Shown in pieces: positions 28,525 through 37,932 of a DNA stretch of 64,000 nucleotides. This stretch comes from G963663495 sp963663495 (GTDB taxonomy: Bacteria; Bacteroidota; Rhodothermia; Rhodothermales; Bin80). The DNA is taken from the NCBI GenBank assembly GCA_963663495.1, contig OY760427.1, forward strand, positions 2,976,001 through 3,040,000, written 5' to 3'. A model generated the notes under the pieces. That model was not told the origin of the DNA. It did no database searches and was given only the letters and a program-made list of their open reading frames with translations. Position numbers and translations under genes: made by a program. How positions within the stretch are numbered: the stretch's first letter is position 1; every line of letters starts with the position of its first letter.

Positions 28525-29138
28525 TTAATTGTTAATATAGGGGAATTATATACGTGAGTACCCTCGCGTGTCAATTTCACAGATCAATGGGGTCGGTAAC
28601 CCGAACGCCCCTCGCCGTGCAGTTGCCCCAATCCCGGAGGCCAATATGTTTGCGGCAGCGTTAAGGTCCGCATTGTCGGTGTATCCACATGAGACGCACT
28701 TGAACTTACTCTGGGTCAATCTATTCGCTTTGTCCCGGCGACCGCACTTGTTGCAGTCCTGACTCGTGTAAGGGGCTGGGATCTTGAGCACTTCCCGGCA
28801 TTTGTACTGCAGCATCCCATCTAACTGCCCCCATCCGGTGGCATTAATGCTACGGTTCAGCTCTGCCTTCTGGGCGATGTTCTTGCCTGGATTGTTAACA
28901 GTCCCTTTGGCGGATGAAGTCATCGCCACAACATTAAGATCTTCCAGCACAACCGTAGAAGAGCGGTTCGCGATCAAGCGGCTTGCTCTGCCCTTCCCCC
29001 ATAAATCATCCATCACGGTTCGATTGTTCGTCAGTTCTGGTCAACTCTCGCTGGCATGGCTGTCGGAATATCTCGGGTATTTCGGCCTGACAGGTATGGT
29101 GTGTGACTTGAGGTGAATAATGCCCTCCTCTCGTGCGG

Positions 29139-29452
29139 ATACGCAATCTCTTCCTGCGCCGCTTCCCTTAGCGCTGCGCTACCTATCTCCACGAAGCCTC
29201 GGCTGTCCGTGGCTGCAGTCCCATGGCGATACTTCCGCCTCCAGTAATTCAACCGTCCGTACGAGACGCCGTGCTCTGCACAAAACGCCGCTGCGGACCT
29301 GGTCCTTTCGTTATACTGCTCTACCAGCGGGAACATCTCTTCCGCCGTACGTCTGGGCTGTACCATGCGATCTGGGGTCTGGGTTCTCACGCCTAGGGGT
29401 AAGCTCCCCAGAACCCATCACCCAATCAAGATGTAGTTCACCGCACGCTTAC
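29139..29452 (-). pseudogene. IS66 tnpA remnant with terminal repeat
   Basis: Encodes MRTQTPDRMVQPRRTAEEMF and onward to EAAQEEIAYP, nearly the same as tnpA of the intact IS66 at 18492-18815. It then switches to the nested element's end sequence (HERRALFTSSHTPYLSGRNT), which keeps the frame open to 29031. The terminal repeat (GTAAGCGTGCGGTGAACTAC on the minus strand) ends at 29452 inside IS1380 sequence, so this IS66 had inserted into an IS1380. Confidence 0.8.
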
Positions 29453-30319
29453 TTCGGACGCATCACATAGCCGATACGGTCGTTCTCCAGCCTATCACAT
29501 AACTCGCCGCTGTTGAAGCGCGTCCAATCGGACAATGACCTTGTCGGCCACATGTTCACGCAATGCCAGCCCAATGAGTCGAATGAAACCGTAGCAGTCC
29601 TTCACCACATTCTGCGTGCCCCCTCGCAATTCCGCCCCCAACATGTCGCCCGACTCACCGCATATGGCGATAAGGGGCAGAAAGATTGTGCGCTTATAAA
29701 ACCCGTTCCACTTGCTGCCCTGCTGCTTGCCATGCGTATCTACCGGTACACCGTCCACATCAAAGACTACCTCGGGGCGGCGCTTCCCGCCACCACGCTG
29801 CAGCAGGTGCTCCATGGAGAATGTCTCTGCAAAACGGCGCAACTTCTTGAAATTCTTTTTCCCGGCCAACATGCGCACGAAGCGAGACATGGTTGGCTGG
29901 GATGCCAGGGACCTATCGTCCTGTAATGCCTACCTACCCCTTTTGGAAGAAGTGGCCACGCGCATGGCAGGGTCCCTTCGAAGCTTGTCCGCATCTGACT
30001 GACGTCCCCACCCCTGCACATGTTGCAGCAGGTACTGCCGCACTAGCTCCTCAAGGCTATGCGTAATCCGAGCTTGGGACCGATTGTCCTTAAGCACGGA
30101 AGCGAGTCGGCATGCCAAGGTGCTGATCACCATGAGCAGGCGCATAGGAATGACACCCGCATCCGATGTTAGATTATCGGTCTTGGAGCGTACAACTTTA
30201 ACAGATTTATTGAACTGACAAGCGAACAGAAGGTTGGATTTAGGACCTGGCATCGGGCGTGTTACAGGGTGAATGGGTATTGGGGTCTCTGAACGTTTGA
30301 GCGTCGCACAGGATCCCAT
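29453..30319 (-). pseudogene. IS1380-family transposase fragment
   Basis: The frame at 29930-30319 reads SNLLFACQFNK, NLTSDAGVIPMRLLM, QARITHSLEELVRQYLLQHV, SDADKLRRDPAMR. A frameshift leads to 29495-29890 (SRFVRMLAGKK, VVFDVDGVPVDTHGKQQGSKW with the first catalytic Asp, LPLIAICGESGDMLGAELRG). Another frameshift leads to DWTRFNSGELCDRLENDRIG, which corresponds to the IS1380 'GDSGFxxPELxDxCE' region, up to the IS66 end at 29452. Remaining C-terminal sequence is absent. Confidence 0.8.
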
Positions 30320-30399
30320 TCAAACCGTGTATAGTCAACATCTTACACCATCATATTAATCGACGATTCCCCGCCACTTAACTCCCTTATGAATAAGGG

Positions 30400-31061
30400 A
30401 GGCTTAGGAATCCACATTGGTTTCTACAACCTAGGGACGGTAACAATACCGTGCCTGAAAATCATCTGCCAACCGTCTCAATACCTTACCCAGTACATGG
30501 CTGGCCAAATCCTGACACTGCCCCCGTATCAGAAAACGACTCAAACATACCACACGGTGCAGGCGCCAGACGCAACGCCGCCGCCGAAAATCCCACCGCT
30601 CCCAGGTAACCATGGGCACTGCCTATCAGATAGCGTACCTGCGCTTCCACAAATGTGGTCGTACGCCTCGGATGCTCAAAGTCCAGCAACGTGTTCCACA
30701 CCACACGCAGCTCGTCCGTCTCAACCAACTCAATCGTCAACCCCCGGACACCGTGTACCGTGTCCGGTAACGCTATCGGATCCGGTACCAGCTCCTCGCG
30801 CCTACGCGGTTCCGCCTTAGCCGCATTATAATTCTCGGGCTTGGGCAACACAATCTTCCGCCGGGCCTCCAACTTCGATAAAGCCTGCGCACAGTTGCTC
30901 ACCTGCGGTTCGCCCCGTGCATCAAAAAACCCGAACTCCTCACAGACAGCGCGCGCTATCTGCGTGCGAAACAACCAACGATCGTCGGCAAGAACCATGT
31001 CCACACGCTCTCCATTACAGGGAGCGCTGAGCGTTTGTAAGACCTGATTTTGTTGGAACAT
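30400..31061 (-). pseudogene. DUF4338 (DruA-like) transposase fragment
   Basis: Homologous to the 41605-42624 gene: LADDRWLFRTQIARAVCEEF, NCAQALSKLEARRKIVLPKP, VRYLIGSAHGYLGAVGFSAA. The frame breaks near 30580 and resumes as VCLSRFLIRGQCQDLASHVL at 30431-30619, then ends in a stop after ARYCYRP. The downstream half of the gene is missing. Start taken at 31061 by analogy with the other copy. Confidence 0.75.
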
Positions 31062-32301
31062 GTCGGAACGTAAACAACATGTTTCAAGATATCAACAACT
31101 TGAAGCAGGAATTGGGCAGTGGAAGCGGCGCAGGAAGAGATCGCGTATCCGCACGAGAGGATGGCATTATTCACCTCAAGTCAAATACCATACCTGCCAG
31201 GCCGAAATACCTGAGATATTCCGCCAGCCATGCCAGCGAGAGTTGACCAGAACTGACCCAACATCTAACCGTAATGGATGATTTATGGGTACAGGGCAGG
31301 GCTTGCTTGGTGGTTGGTATTCCTGCGGGTCATCGCAATCGCTCGGTGAGCTTTCCAGAGTCGCTTCTTAGTGCGTTATCTGCGGTTGGATCCTTTCTGC
31401 TGTCGGGCTAATTTCCGTTGATACCGGCGCAATCTTGCTGTCTTACGCTTACCGTCCGGTTGCCGTATGATCTCGCGCTTGCCATCGGTGGAGACGGCGG
31501 CAACCTGTCCGCAGTTACGGTCTATCCCTGTGGCAACGCCGTTGTCTTCTATCTCAGGTGCTTCAATCTTGTTGCATATGCAGGCATACCATTTGCCCAC
31601 CCGTTGCAGAATCACGGCTTTTACAGGAACCCCATCTGGATACAGGTTGCCTCCTTTACGTCGGATCTTCAGGTATCCAAGCTTGGGAATGAACAACCGT
31701 CCATCCTTGATCTTGACCGCTTCAGGAATCGTGAAAGATGGGGTACTGAGGTATTTGGCTTTGAACTTCGGTTTACCCCTACCTAGATTAAAGCAAGCCT
31801 TCCATGCGTCGGCTTGGTACTTCAGCGTGGTGCGCACCACGCTGAACGAGTACTTCTGTAGCCACTCGGTGCGATCTCGTAGTTCTTTAAATCGTTTTCC
31901 ATAAGGGAAGAAGTACTTCACGGACGGAGGCTGCTCGCCCGACTCCTTGGCCTGTTTGTATTCTTGGATGCACTGCGCCGGTATGGCGTTCCACACGAAC
32001 CTGCAAGCACCAGCAATCCCGGCTAGTTTCTTTCCCTTGCTCTTGCTCCCCGGAAGCAGCCGGTATTCAATTGTTCTATAGACAGAACAAACGCGGACAG
32101 AATTGTTACAACCCTTTGCGGGCATGGCATCAAGTTCAGTTGATGTTGTGGTAAGCAATGGGATGGAATGCCGTTCCGTCCCATTGTGTCCTTGCCTTCT
32201 ATCAAGCCAAAGGTTCATAGTCGGGGGTACTCAGGTATATAAATCCCCTGATATAGCTACGCTAAGTCCAATAATCCGCCTCGCAAACCCCACAGCACAT
32301 C

Positions 32302-33717
32302 ATGCATCGCTCCTTTGCTCCACTACTTCTAATACTTCTGCACTCCGCCACCGCCTTTGCACAGGATGACGGCTGGGTTGCACTCGCAGATGGCGACAAT
32401 CTGGATGCGTGGACTATTCTGAATGGCACTGCCACCTATTCGCTGAACGATGGCATAATAGAAGGCACTGCTGTGCGCGGCACGCCGAACACGTTCCTCT
32501 CCACGAAGGAGACCTACGGTGACTTTGCACTCCGTATGAATGTCCGCGTGGATGCCGGCATCAACTCCGGTATCCAGATCCGTAGCACCAGCACAGAGAA
32601 CTATTTGAATGGCCGTGTCCACGGGTACCAAGTTGAGATAGACCGTGCCGAGCGAGCCTGGAGCGGAGGCATTTACGACGAGGCGCGGCGAGGATGGCTG
32701 TACCCCTTGTCCGTCAACCAGGAATGCCGGCACGCCTTTCGCCGGGACGACTGGAACGCCTACTATATTGAGGCTATAGGGCCCTCCATCAGGACATGGA
32801 TCAACGATGTCCCCTGCGCTGCACTGTACGACGACATGACAATGGAGGGCTTCATCGCGTTACAGGTACACAGCATCCAAGATGTAGCTCTCGAAGGAAA
32901 ACAAGTGTGGTGGAGTAACATTAAGGTGAAGACTCGTGACCTGGAGCCGCGTGCCTACGGGGGCAACTATGTCGTGAACCTAGTTCCAAATACCATTTCG
33001 CCGCAGGAACACGCACAGGGGTGGAAGTTGCTTTTCGATGGTGCAACCACCGCGGGCTGGCGGGGCGCAGGCAAGGAGGCGTTTCCCGAGCGCGGATGGA
33101 TCGTAAAGGACGGGTTACTAATGGTGGAAGCGTCGGGAGGCGCTGAAGCCACCTACGGAGGAGATATCGTGACTATGGACGAGTACGACATGTTTGAGTT
33201 TAGCTTGGACTTTCTGCTCACGGAAGGAGCCAACAGCGGCATTAAGTACTTCATTACAGAAAGTTATGGCAGCAATGCCTCCGCCATCGGCCTCGAATAC
33301 CAACTCCTGGATGACGAGCGTCACGCCGATGCTACGCAGGGCGCCGAGGGCAACCGAACAGTAGCCGCACTATACGACCTCATTCCGCCCGACCCGGAAA
33401 AAACCGTCTACCCTCCCGGAGAATGGAACAGAGCCCGTCTGGTGGTGAAGGATGTACGTAAGAACGAACGCTTCGTGGGCAGTCAGCTTCACTCGTCGTT
33501 CTTTTCCGGCGCGACGGTGGAGCACTGGCTGAACGACCGGCTGGCCGTCCGCTACGAGCGCGGAACACCCGTGTTTGATGCGCTGGTTGCACGCAGCAAA
33601 TACGCAGTATGGGAAGGCTTCGGGCATTGGAAGCAGGGACACCTGCTTCTGCAGGATCATGGTGACGAGGTGCATTTCAGAAGTATTAAAGTGCGACGTA
33701 TTGCGACAGCAGAATAG
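32302..33717 (+). CDS. Secreted protein with two DUF1080 (3-keto-disaccharide hydrolase-like) domains
   Basis: 471 aa with a classical signal peptide MHRSFAPLLLILLHSATAFA. Two DUF1080 beta-sandwich modules: about 25-215 (GWVALADGDNLDAWTILNG, FALRMNVRVDAGINSGIQIR) and about 235-465 (GWKLLFDGATTAGWRGAGKE, FEFSLDFLLTEGANSGIKYF, VEHWLNDRLAVRYERG). Such domains are lectin-like folds, some with 3-keto-glycoside hydrolase activity. They are common in Planctomycetota and Bacteroidota polysaccharide utilisation and often lie near Gfo/Idh/MocA oxidoreductases, as here. Periplasmic or outer-membrane location is inferred. A TnpB element ends about 50 nt upstream. Confidence 0.9.
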   Translation: MHRSFAPLLLILLHSATAFAQDDGWVALADGDNLDAWTILNGTATYSLNDGIIEGTAVRGTPNTFLSTKETYGDFALRMNVRVDAGINSGIQIRSTSTENYLNGRVHGYQVEIDRAERAWSGGIYDEARRGWLYPLSVNQECRHAFRRDDWNAYYIEAIGPSIRTWINDVPCAALYDDMTMEGFIALQVHSIQDVALEGKQVWWSNIKVKTRDLEPRAYGGNYVVNLVPNTISPQEHAQGWKLLFDGATTAGWRGAGKEAFPERGWIVKDGLLMVEASGGAEATYGGDIVTMDEYDMFEFSLDFLLTEGANSGIKYFITESYGSNASAIGLEYQLLDDERHADATQGAEGNRTVAALYDLIPPDPEKTVYPPGEWNRARLVVKDVRKNERFVGSQLHSSFFSGATVEHWLNDRLAVRYERGTPVFDALVARSKYAVWEGFGHWKQGHLLLQDHGDEVHFRSIKVRRIATAE

Positions 33718-33857
33718 CGCGCATTGCGCGATCCCGCATTGGTTGCATATGTGCCGCAGCCTTCTGACCACCTTTTAGCTTGCGGTTTGCGATCTCCGAG
33801 CACCACGCATACCATACACCTAATCCACCGGAAACGCTCCATAAACCGTCCAGAATC

Positions 33858-34859
33858 TTGCAAACGCATACGCGCCGCCTTCGCTGGGGTGTCCTGTCCA
33901 CAGCCCGTATCGCCCGACAGAAAGTCATTCCGGCAATTCAAGGTAGCAGCCGCGGTGTTGTTACTGCGATCGCTTCCCGCGATTATTCCCGGGCAAAGGC
34001 TACGGCCCGGAAGCACGCAATTGAGACGACATTCCCTTCCTACGCTGACCTGCTGAATTCACCGCATGTTGAGGCGGTCTACATCCCGCTTCCAAACCAC
34101 CTCCATGTAGCCTGGGCTGTTCGCTGTTTGGAGGCGGGCAAGCATGTCCTTTGCGAAAAACCCATAGGCCTCAATACCCAGGATGCGCTCCGCTTGGTGG
34201 AAACCTCCAGGCAATACCCCCGGCTCGTGGCAGCCGAAGCATTCATGTATCGCCATCACCCCCAGTGGCAGGAAATACTCCGCCTCGTAAAAGCAGGTGT
34301 GCTCGGCTCCATACGGTCAATCCAGTCTGCATTCACCTATTTCAATGCCGACCCTACCAATATTCGCAACCAAGTTGACATTGGCGGCGGAGGACTCCTG
34401 GATATAGGCTGCTACACTATTTCGGTCGCACGCCACCTGTTGGGGCGCGAGCCCGCACGCATTTGCTGCGTCATGGACCGGGATCCGGAATTCGGGACGG
34501 ATCGGGTTGCCAGCGTCCTCGCCGATTTTGATGGGACCGTTTCCATGTCCTGCTGCTCTACGCAGTTACACCGATTCCAGCAGGTGCATGTGCTCGGAGA
34601 TCTGGGGAGAATCGAAATACCGATACCTTTCAATGCCCCGACAGATGCTCCTACGCGCGTCCATCAGGTGTCAGTGTCCGGGATAGAGACCATTAAGTTC
34701 GGGGCTGCCAACCAGTATGCCTTACAAACTGATGCGTTTGCCGAGAGCGTGTTTACTGGTTCGCGTGAAGTCTCTTCGCTTGAGGATGCTCTGGCCAACA
34801 TGCGTGCCATAGATGCCGCTTTCGAAAGCGCGAAACGCGGGTGTTGGGTTGAATTATGA
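33858..34859 (+). CDS. Gfo/Idh/MocA-family NAD(P)-dependent oxidoreductase
   Basis: About 333 aa. The Rossmann start LRWGVLSTARIARQKVIPAI is followed by VEAVYIPLPNHLHVAWAVRC, the family's EKP motif in HVLCEKPIGL, and GGGLLDIGCYTISVARHLLG, which holds the substrate-pocket region. The enzyme oxidises or reduces sugars or inositols; the nearby DUF1080 protein suggests 3-keto-sugar chemistry. The frame is open upstream to a TTG at 33780, but the Rossmann strand begins about 9 residues after the TTG at 33858, the more natural start; no ribosome-binding site helps. The stretch from 33718 to 33857 has no other recognisable content. Confidence 0.88.
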   Translation: MQTHTRRLRWGVLSTARIARQKVIPAIQGSSRGVVTAIASRDYSRAKATARKHAIETTFPSYADLLNSPHVEAVYIPLPNHLHVAWAVRCLEAGKHVLCEKPIGLNTQDALRLVETSRQYPRLVAAEAFMYRHHPQWQEILRLVKAGVLGSIRSIQSAFTYFNADPTNIRNQVDIGGGGLLDIGCYTISVARHLLGREPARICCVMDRDPEFGTDRVASVLADFDGTVSMSCCSTQLHRFQQVHVLGDLGRIEIPIPFNAPTDAPTRVHQVSVSGIETIKFGAANQYALQTDAFAESVFTGSREVSSLEDALANMRAIDAAFESAKRGCWVEL

Positions 34860-34907
34860 TCCATTCCCCCGGGCGATGTACATTAATGGACACCACCACA
34901 CAGCATT

Positions 34908-36026
34908 ATGAGACATCTACCTAACGTCAGTCGGCGCGAGTGGCTTGGCATGGGGTCGGCAATGGCCACGGGATTCGCGTTGTGGCCGAGCCTTTCGCTT
35001 GCGTCAGGATCGTCGGAGCCGGTGCGGCTTCACAGCAACGAAAACCCCTATGGCCCGTCACAGGCAGCGCGGGAAGCGATCGTTAGTGCACTATCCGAAG
35101 GCAATCTGTATCCCTACCAATCGTACCCTGATCTAAGACACATGATTGCGGCCCGCGAGGGCCTCACTCCAGACCATGTGGTGCTTGGGGCCGGATCTCA
35201 GGAGATTCTTCGTATGACCGCAATGGCGTACGGGATGTCAGGGGGCGATGTCGTAATTGCTAACCCCACCTACGAAGGCATCGCGGACCACGCGGCCACC
35301 ATCGCGGCTCGTGTCCACAAGGTGCCGCTGGATTCGGGCCTGAATACGGACCTGGATGCCATGGACCGACGCACTACGAATAGCGTCGACCTCGTCTTTA
35401 TCTGTAACCCCAATAACCCTAGCGGAACCATATCCGATACTCCGACACTGGAACAATTCTGCGAAGAGGTATCCCGCCGTGCGGTTATCCTAGTAGATGA
35501 GGCGTATTTCGAGCAGGTTGCCGATCCCGGATACCGGTCAATGACATCGATGGTCGGTGCCGGGAGCAATGTGATCGTTTCCCGAACCTTCTCCAAAGTG
35601 TATGGGCTGGCGGGCCTGCGCGTGGGCTACGGCCTTGCCCGCCCGGATATCGCGGCACGGTTGCGCCAATTCCGTACGGGCGCCTCCCTGAATATTCTTG
35701 GCATTCGTGCCGCTATCGCGGCCTACAAGGACCAGAAGTTCATGCTGGAATGCAAAGACCGTATCAACGCCAGCCGTGCAATAATCACCGCTCACCTGAA
35801 GGATTCGGGGCACCGATGCACAGACTCGCAAGCCAACTTTATCTTCTTTCAGTTGGGCAGCAGCCTTGCCGATTTTCAGGCGGGAATGCTTAAGCGGAAT
35901 ATTCGCGTGGGGCGTGCCTTTCCGCCATACATGGATTGGTGCCGCCTGTCCGTCGGGACGGAGGAAGAAATGGAAGCCTTCCAAACAGCCTTCACACAGT
36001 TCCGGCCGTCCGGTCCGCCTGAGTAA
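34908..36026 (+). CDS. Tat-exported histidinol-phosphate aminotransferase-like PLP enzyme
   Basis: 372 aa. Fold-type I aminotransferase of the HisC group: LHSNENPYGPS (43-49), CNPNNPSG (Asn170), VDEAY (Asp197, Tyr200), SRTFSKVYGLAGLRVGYGLA with the PLP lysine at 230 and Arg238. The N-terminus is unusual: SRREWLGMGSAMATGFALWP is a twin-arginine signal, so the folded enzyme would be exported with PLP bound. This argues against a role in cytoplasmic histidine synthesis; a periplasmic amino-donor function is more likely. Its stop overlaps the next gene's ATG by one base (TAATG), indicating coupling to the DUF4159 protein. Confidence 0.9.
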   Translation: MRHLPNVSRREWLGMGSAMATGFALWPSLSLASGSSEPVRLHSNENPYGPSQAAREAIVSALSEGNLYPYQSYPDLRHMIAAREGLTPDHVVLGAGSQEILRMTAMAYGMSGGDVVIANPTYEGIADHAATIAARVHKVPLDSGLNTDLDAMDRRTTNSVDLVFICNPNNPSGTISDTPTLEQFCEEVSRRAVILVDEAYFEQVADPGYRSMTSMVGAGSNVIVSRTFSKVYGLAGLRVGYGLARPDIAARLRQFRTGASLNILGIRAAIAAYKDQKFMLECKDRINASRAIITAHLKDSGHRCTDSQANFIFFQLGSSLADFQAGMLKRNIRVGRAFPPYMDWCRLSVGTEEEMEAFQTAFTQFRPSGPPE

Positions 36027-36772
36027 TGCGCGCGCTACAGGGCTGGTCCCGCGGGTTGGCCTGCGCCACCCTTGTACTGACATTGCCTGGCTCCAGCACC
36101 GATTTCGGGTTTCAGTTCGTTCGAATACAATACGACAGCTACCCGGGCCTGCGTGCGAGCGCTTGGGCTACTGACTACCCTGCCGCAGACTACAACCTCC
36201 ACGAGGCCATTGACCTTACGTCTGGACTCTTCGTGGAGGGCCCTCCATTAGTGCTTAACCTCACCGATGAAAGGATTTTCGAGTACCCGATGCTGTACCT
36301 CACAGAGCCCGGATACTGGATGACAAACGACGAAGAGGTTGCAGCATTGCGCCAGTACCTTGACCGAGGAGGGTTCCTGTTGATTGACGACTTTCATGAC
36401 TACGGTCGGGGAATGACCGGACCGCAGTGGAACAATATGTATAGCAACCTCAAAAGGGTATATCCAGATCAGGAGCCCGTCGAAATGACCGCCACACATC
36501 CCATCTGGTCCATCTATTATGACATTGACCCGGTTGCCGCAATATCAACGAAGAATGGCCTGGGATGGGGCCGCTACGAGGCGCGCTTCGGCCCATTGGA
36601 CGATGTGTATTACAGTCTCACGGACGACTCAGGCCGCATCACCGTAGTGATCTGCTATAACCAGGATATCGGTGACGGATGGGAATGGCCGGGCGGTCAG
36701 AATCTCGGCAACGCCTCAACCATCAGCTTCCAGATGGCGATAAATTTTGTCATGTATGCGCTGACGCACTAG
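36026..36772 (+). CDS. DUF4159 exported protein
   Basis: 248 aa. A hydrophobic N-terminus (LACATLVLTLPGSS) suggests a signal peptide. The DUF4159 core is clear: EYPMLYLTEPGYW, EEVAALRQYLDRGGFLLIDD, then FHDYGRG. DUF4159 has a flavodoxin/GATase-like fold and often accompanies BatA/MoxR aerotolerance-type clusters, but none of those genes is here. Translationally coupled to the Tat-exported aminotransferase upstream (1-nt overlap). Function unknown. Confidence 0.85.
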   Translation: MRALQGWSRGLACATLVLTLPGSSTDFGFQFVRIQYDSYPGLRASAWATDYPAADYNLHEAIDLTSGLFVEGPPLVLNLTDERIFEYPMLYLTEPGYWMTNDEEVAALRQYLDRGGFLLIDDFHDYGRGMTGPQWNNMYSNLKRVYPDQEPVEMTATHPIWSIYYDIDPVAAISTKNGLGWGRYEARFGPLDDVYYSLTDDSGRITVVICYNQDIGDGWEWPGGQNLGNASTISFQMAINFVMYALTH

Positions 36773-36776
36773 GCAC

Positions 36777-37220
36777 TTACTCAACCGTAACGGTGATGGC
36801 GTCTGAAATCACTGGCGGGTCATGAGGAACATGATTTCGGTCCCCCAGAAGCAGTTGCAGGGTGTGACTGCCGGGGGGCAGCTCAACCATCGCCTGCGTC
36901 TGGCCCAAACCAAAATGGATATGGCTTGCGTCTGCCGGGATGGGAAGATCGATGGGCGGCAATGCGCTCGCATTGACCAACAAGTGGTGATGCCCAGTGC
37001 CGGGGAAATCAATCCCCGCCGGCGCCACTCCCATCCCTTTGAGCCCGAACCGAACCGCAACCTCCGGCCCCGCAACCACTTCACCGTCCGCAGGACTTTG
37101 GAAGTATACCCGCGCTCCCTCGGGGGACAAGGTGCGCGTTAGCGCTGCGGGCGGCTCGGGCGCTTCCTGACATGCGACGACAACAACTAGTAGACAGGCT
37201 ATGCACGCTGTATTTTTCAT
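36777..37220 (-). CDS. DUF4399 lipoprotein
   Basis: 147 aa. Starts at the ATG at 37220, preceded by GAGGTG; a GTG one codon upstream is the alternative. The signal ends in VVVVACQE, a lipobox. The DUF4399 domain is visible in ARVYFQSPADGEVVAGP, GTGHHHLLVN, HIHFGLGQTQAMVELPPGSH and the final LLLGDRNHVPHDPPV. The histidine-rich loops suggest metal or small-ligand binding. Convergent with the DUF4159 gene, only 4 nt between the stops. Confidence 0.88.
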   Translation of the reverse strand: MKNTACIACLLVVVVACQEAPEPPAALTRTLSPEGARVYFQSPADGEVVAGPEVAVRFGLKGMGVAPAGIDFPGTGHHHLLVNASALPPIDLPIPADASHIHFGLGQTQAMVELPPGSHTLQLLLGDRNHVPHDPPVISDAITVTVE

Positions 37221-37380
37221 CACCTCGTATATTGGATTCGCTGCAAGGTACGGCAGTCCACGCGATTATGCATCCACATCCACGGAAATTGTGAAGGTCA
37301 GCCCGTCATTGGCAGAACACTTGCCCACTCGCTGCGTGCACGCGTCCTATTTCGTTGAACCTTAGGCATGTACCCGCATC

Positions 37381-37872
37381 GTGACCACAGAACTCACCAG
37401 TACCAGCACCCAGGAAACATTTGGAATCGGAAAATGGCTGGGGAGCCAATTGCCACCATCCGCCATTGTAGGACTGAACGGACCTCTTGGTGCGGGTAAG
37501 ACTTGGCTGGCGAAAGGGATTGTAGATGGGCTTGGAGATTTTGACACGACGCTCGTAAAGAGCCCTGCTTACAACCTGATACACGAATATCCCCTTCAAA
37601 ATCCTGCACGGACGGTTTTTCACATTGATTTTTTTCGCCTGAAAGAAATGCGCCCGCAAGATGCCGTATCATTTTCGGAGGTGTTGAAGACCCCGGGCAC
37701 CATCAAGCTCGTCGAATGGGCATCCCCACACCTCGAAATGCTAGTCATGGATCTTCTGACGGTATCGCTGGCATTGGGCCGGAATACCAATTCTCGTACT
37801 ATACGGCTTGATGCTCATTCTTCATTATACAGAGACATTGTCCTGGCATGCAGGGATATCTACCCAAGATGA
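37381..37872 (+). CDS. tsaE: TsaE, ATPase for tRNA t6A synthesis
   Basis: 163 aa, starting GTG. P-loop GPLGAGKT at 34-41, then SPAYNLIHEY, HIDFFRL and KLVEWA, the conserved blocks of TsaE/YjeE. It drives the TsaB-TsaD cycle in making N6-threonylcarbamoyladenosine at A37 of ANN-decoding tRNAs. First of a tsaE-tsaB-tsaD run on the plus strand; the 157-bp gap upstream, divergent from DUF4399, should hold the promoter. The C-terminal about 35 residues are less conserved. Confidence 0.93.
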   Translation: MTTELTSTSTQETFGIGKWLGSQLPPSAIVGLNGPLGAGKTWLAKGIVDGLGDFDTTLVKSPAYNLIHEYPLQNPARTVFHIDFFRLKEMRPQDAVSFSEVLKTPGTIKLVEWASPHLEMLVMDLLTVSLALGRNTNSRTIRLDAHSSLYRDIVLACRDIYPR

Positions 37873-37932
37873 CCGAGGCCAACCCATGCTATTCTGCGGG
37901 TCTGCGACGCTGAAACGGCCAAGAGTGTAACG

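Larger units (their letters stand above)
28987..31300. mobile_element. Nested IS with long terminal inverted repeats and 6-bp duplication
   Basis: Inserted into tnpB copy 3: GCTTGC occurs at 28981-28986 and again at 31301-31306, and removing the insert restores the sequence seen in copy 4. The ends match each other inversely for about 180 bp (28987-29167 against 31121-31300), starting C/TCTGCCCT..CCCATAAATC. The same end occurs at 41367. Inside are an IS66 tnpA remnant with terminal repeat, an IS1380 transposase remnant and a DUF4338 transposase remnant, so the element has itself been invaded and rearranged. Confidence 0.75.
28546..32125 (-). pseudogene. tnpB of copy 3, split and nonsense-mutated
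   Basis: N-terminal half 31376-32125: MPAKGCNNSVRVCSVYRTIE, the RuvC-I motif TGIDRNCGQ, ending KGSNRR at an in-frame TAA (31376). The same frame continues RTKKRLWKAHRAIAM up to the nested IS. C-terminal half 28546-28980: VVLEDLNVVAM (Glu), CNKCGRRDK...CVSCGYTDNADLNAAANI (zinc finger, last Asp). The catalytic residues are all encoded but the protein cannot be made as one chain. The TAA is also present at the same place in copy 4. Confidence 0.85.
28540..32250 (-). mobile_element. TnpB element copy 3, interrupted by a nested IS
   Basis: The right end begins TAGGGGAATTATATACGTGA at 28539; the left end, read on the minus strand, is AGGGGATTTATATACCTGAG, ending at 32250. These are imperfect terminal inverted repeats of the same type as copy 1, though the encoded TnpB is a different subfamily. 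A 2.3-kb element is inserted at 28987-31300 with a GCTTGC duplication. Without it the TnpB element would be about 1.4 kb. Confidence 0.85.

Noticed and set aside
34908..36026. Cytoplasmic HisC for histidine biosynthesis
   Set aside because: The twin-arginine signal and the absence of other his genes nearby argue for an exported enzyme with another role.
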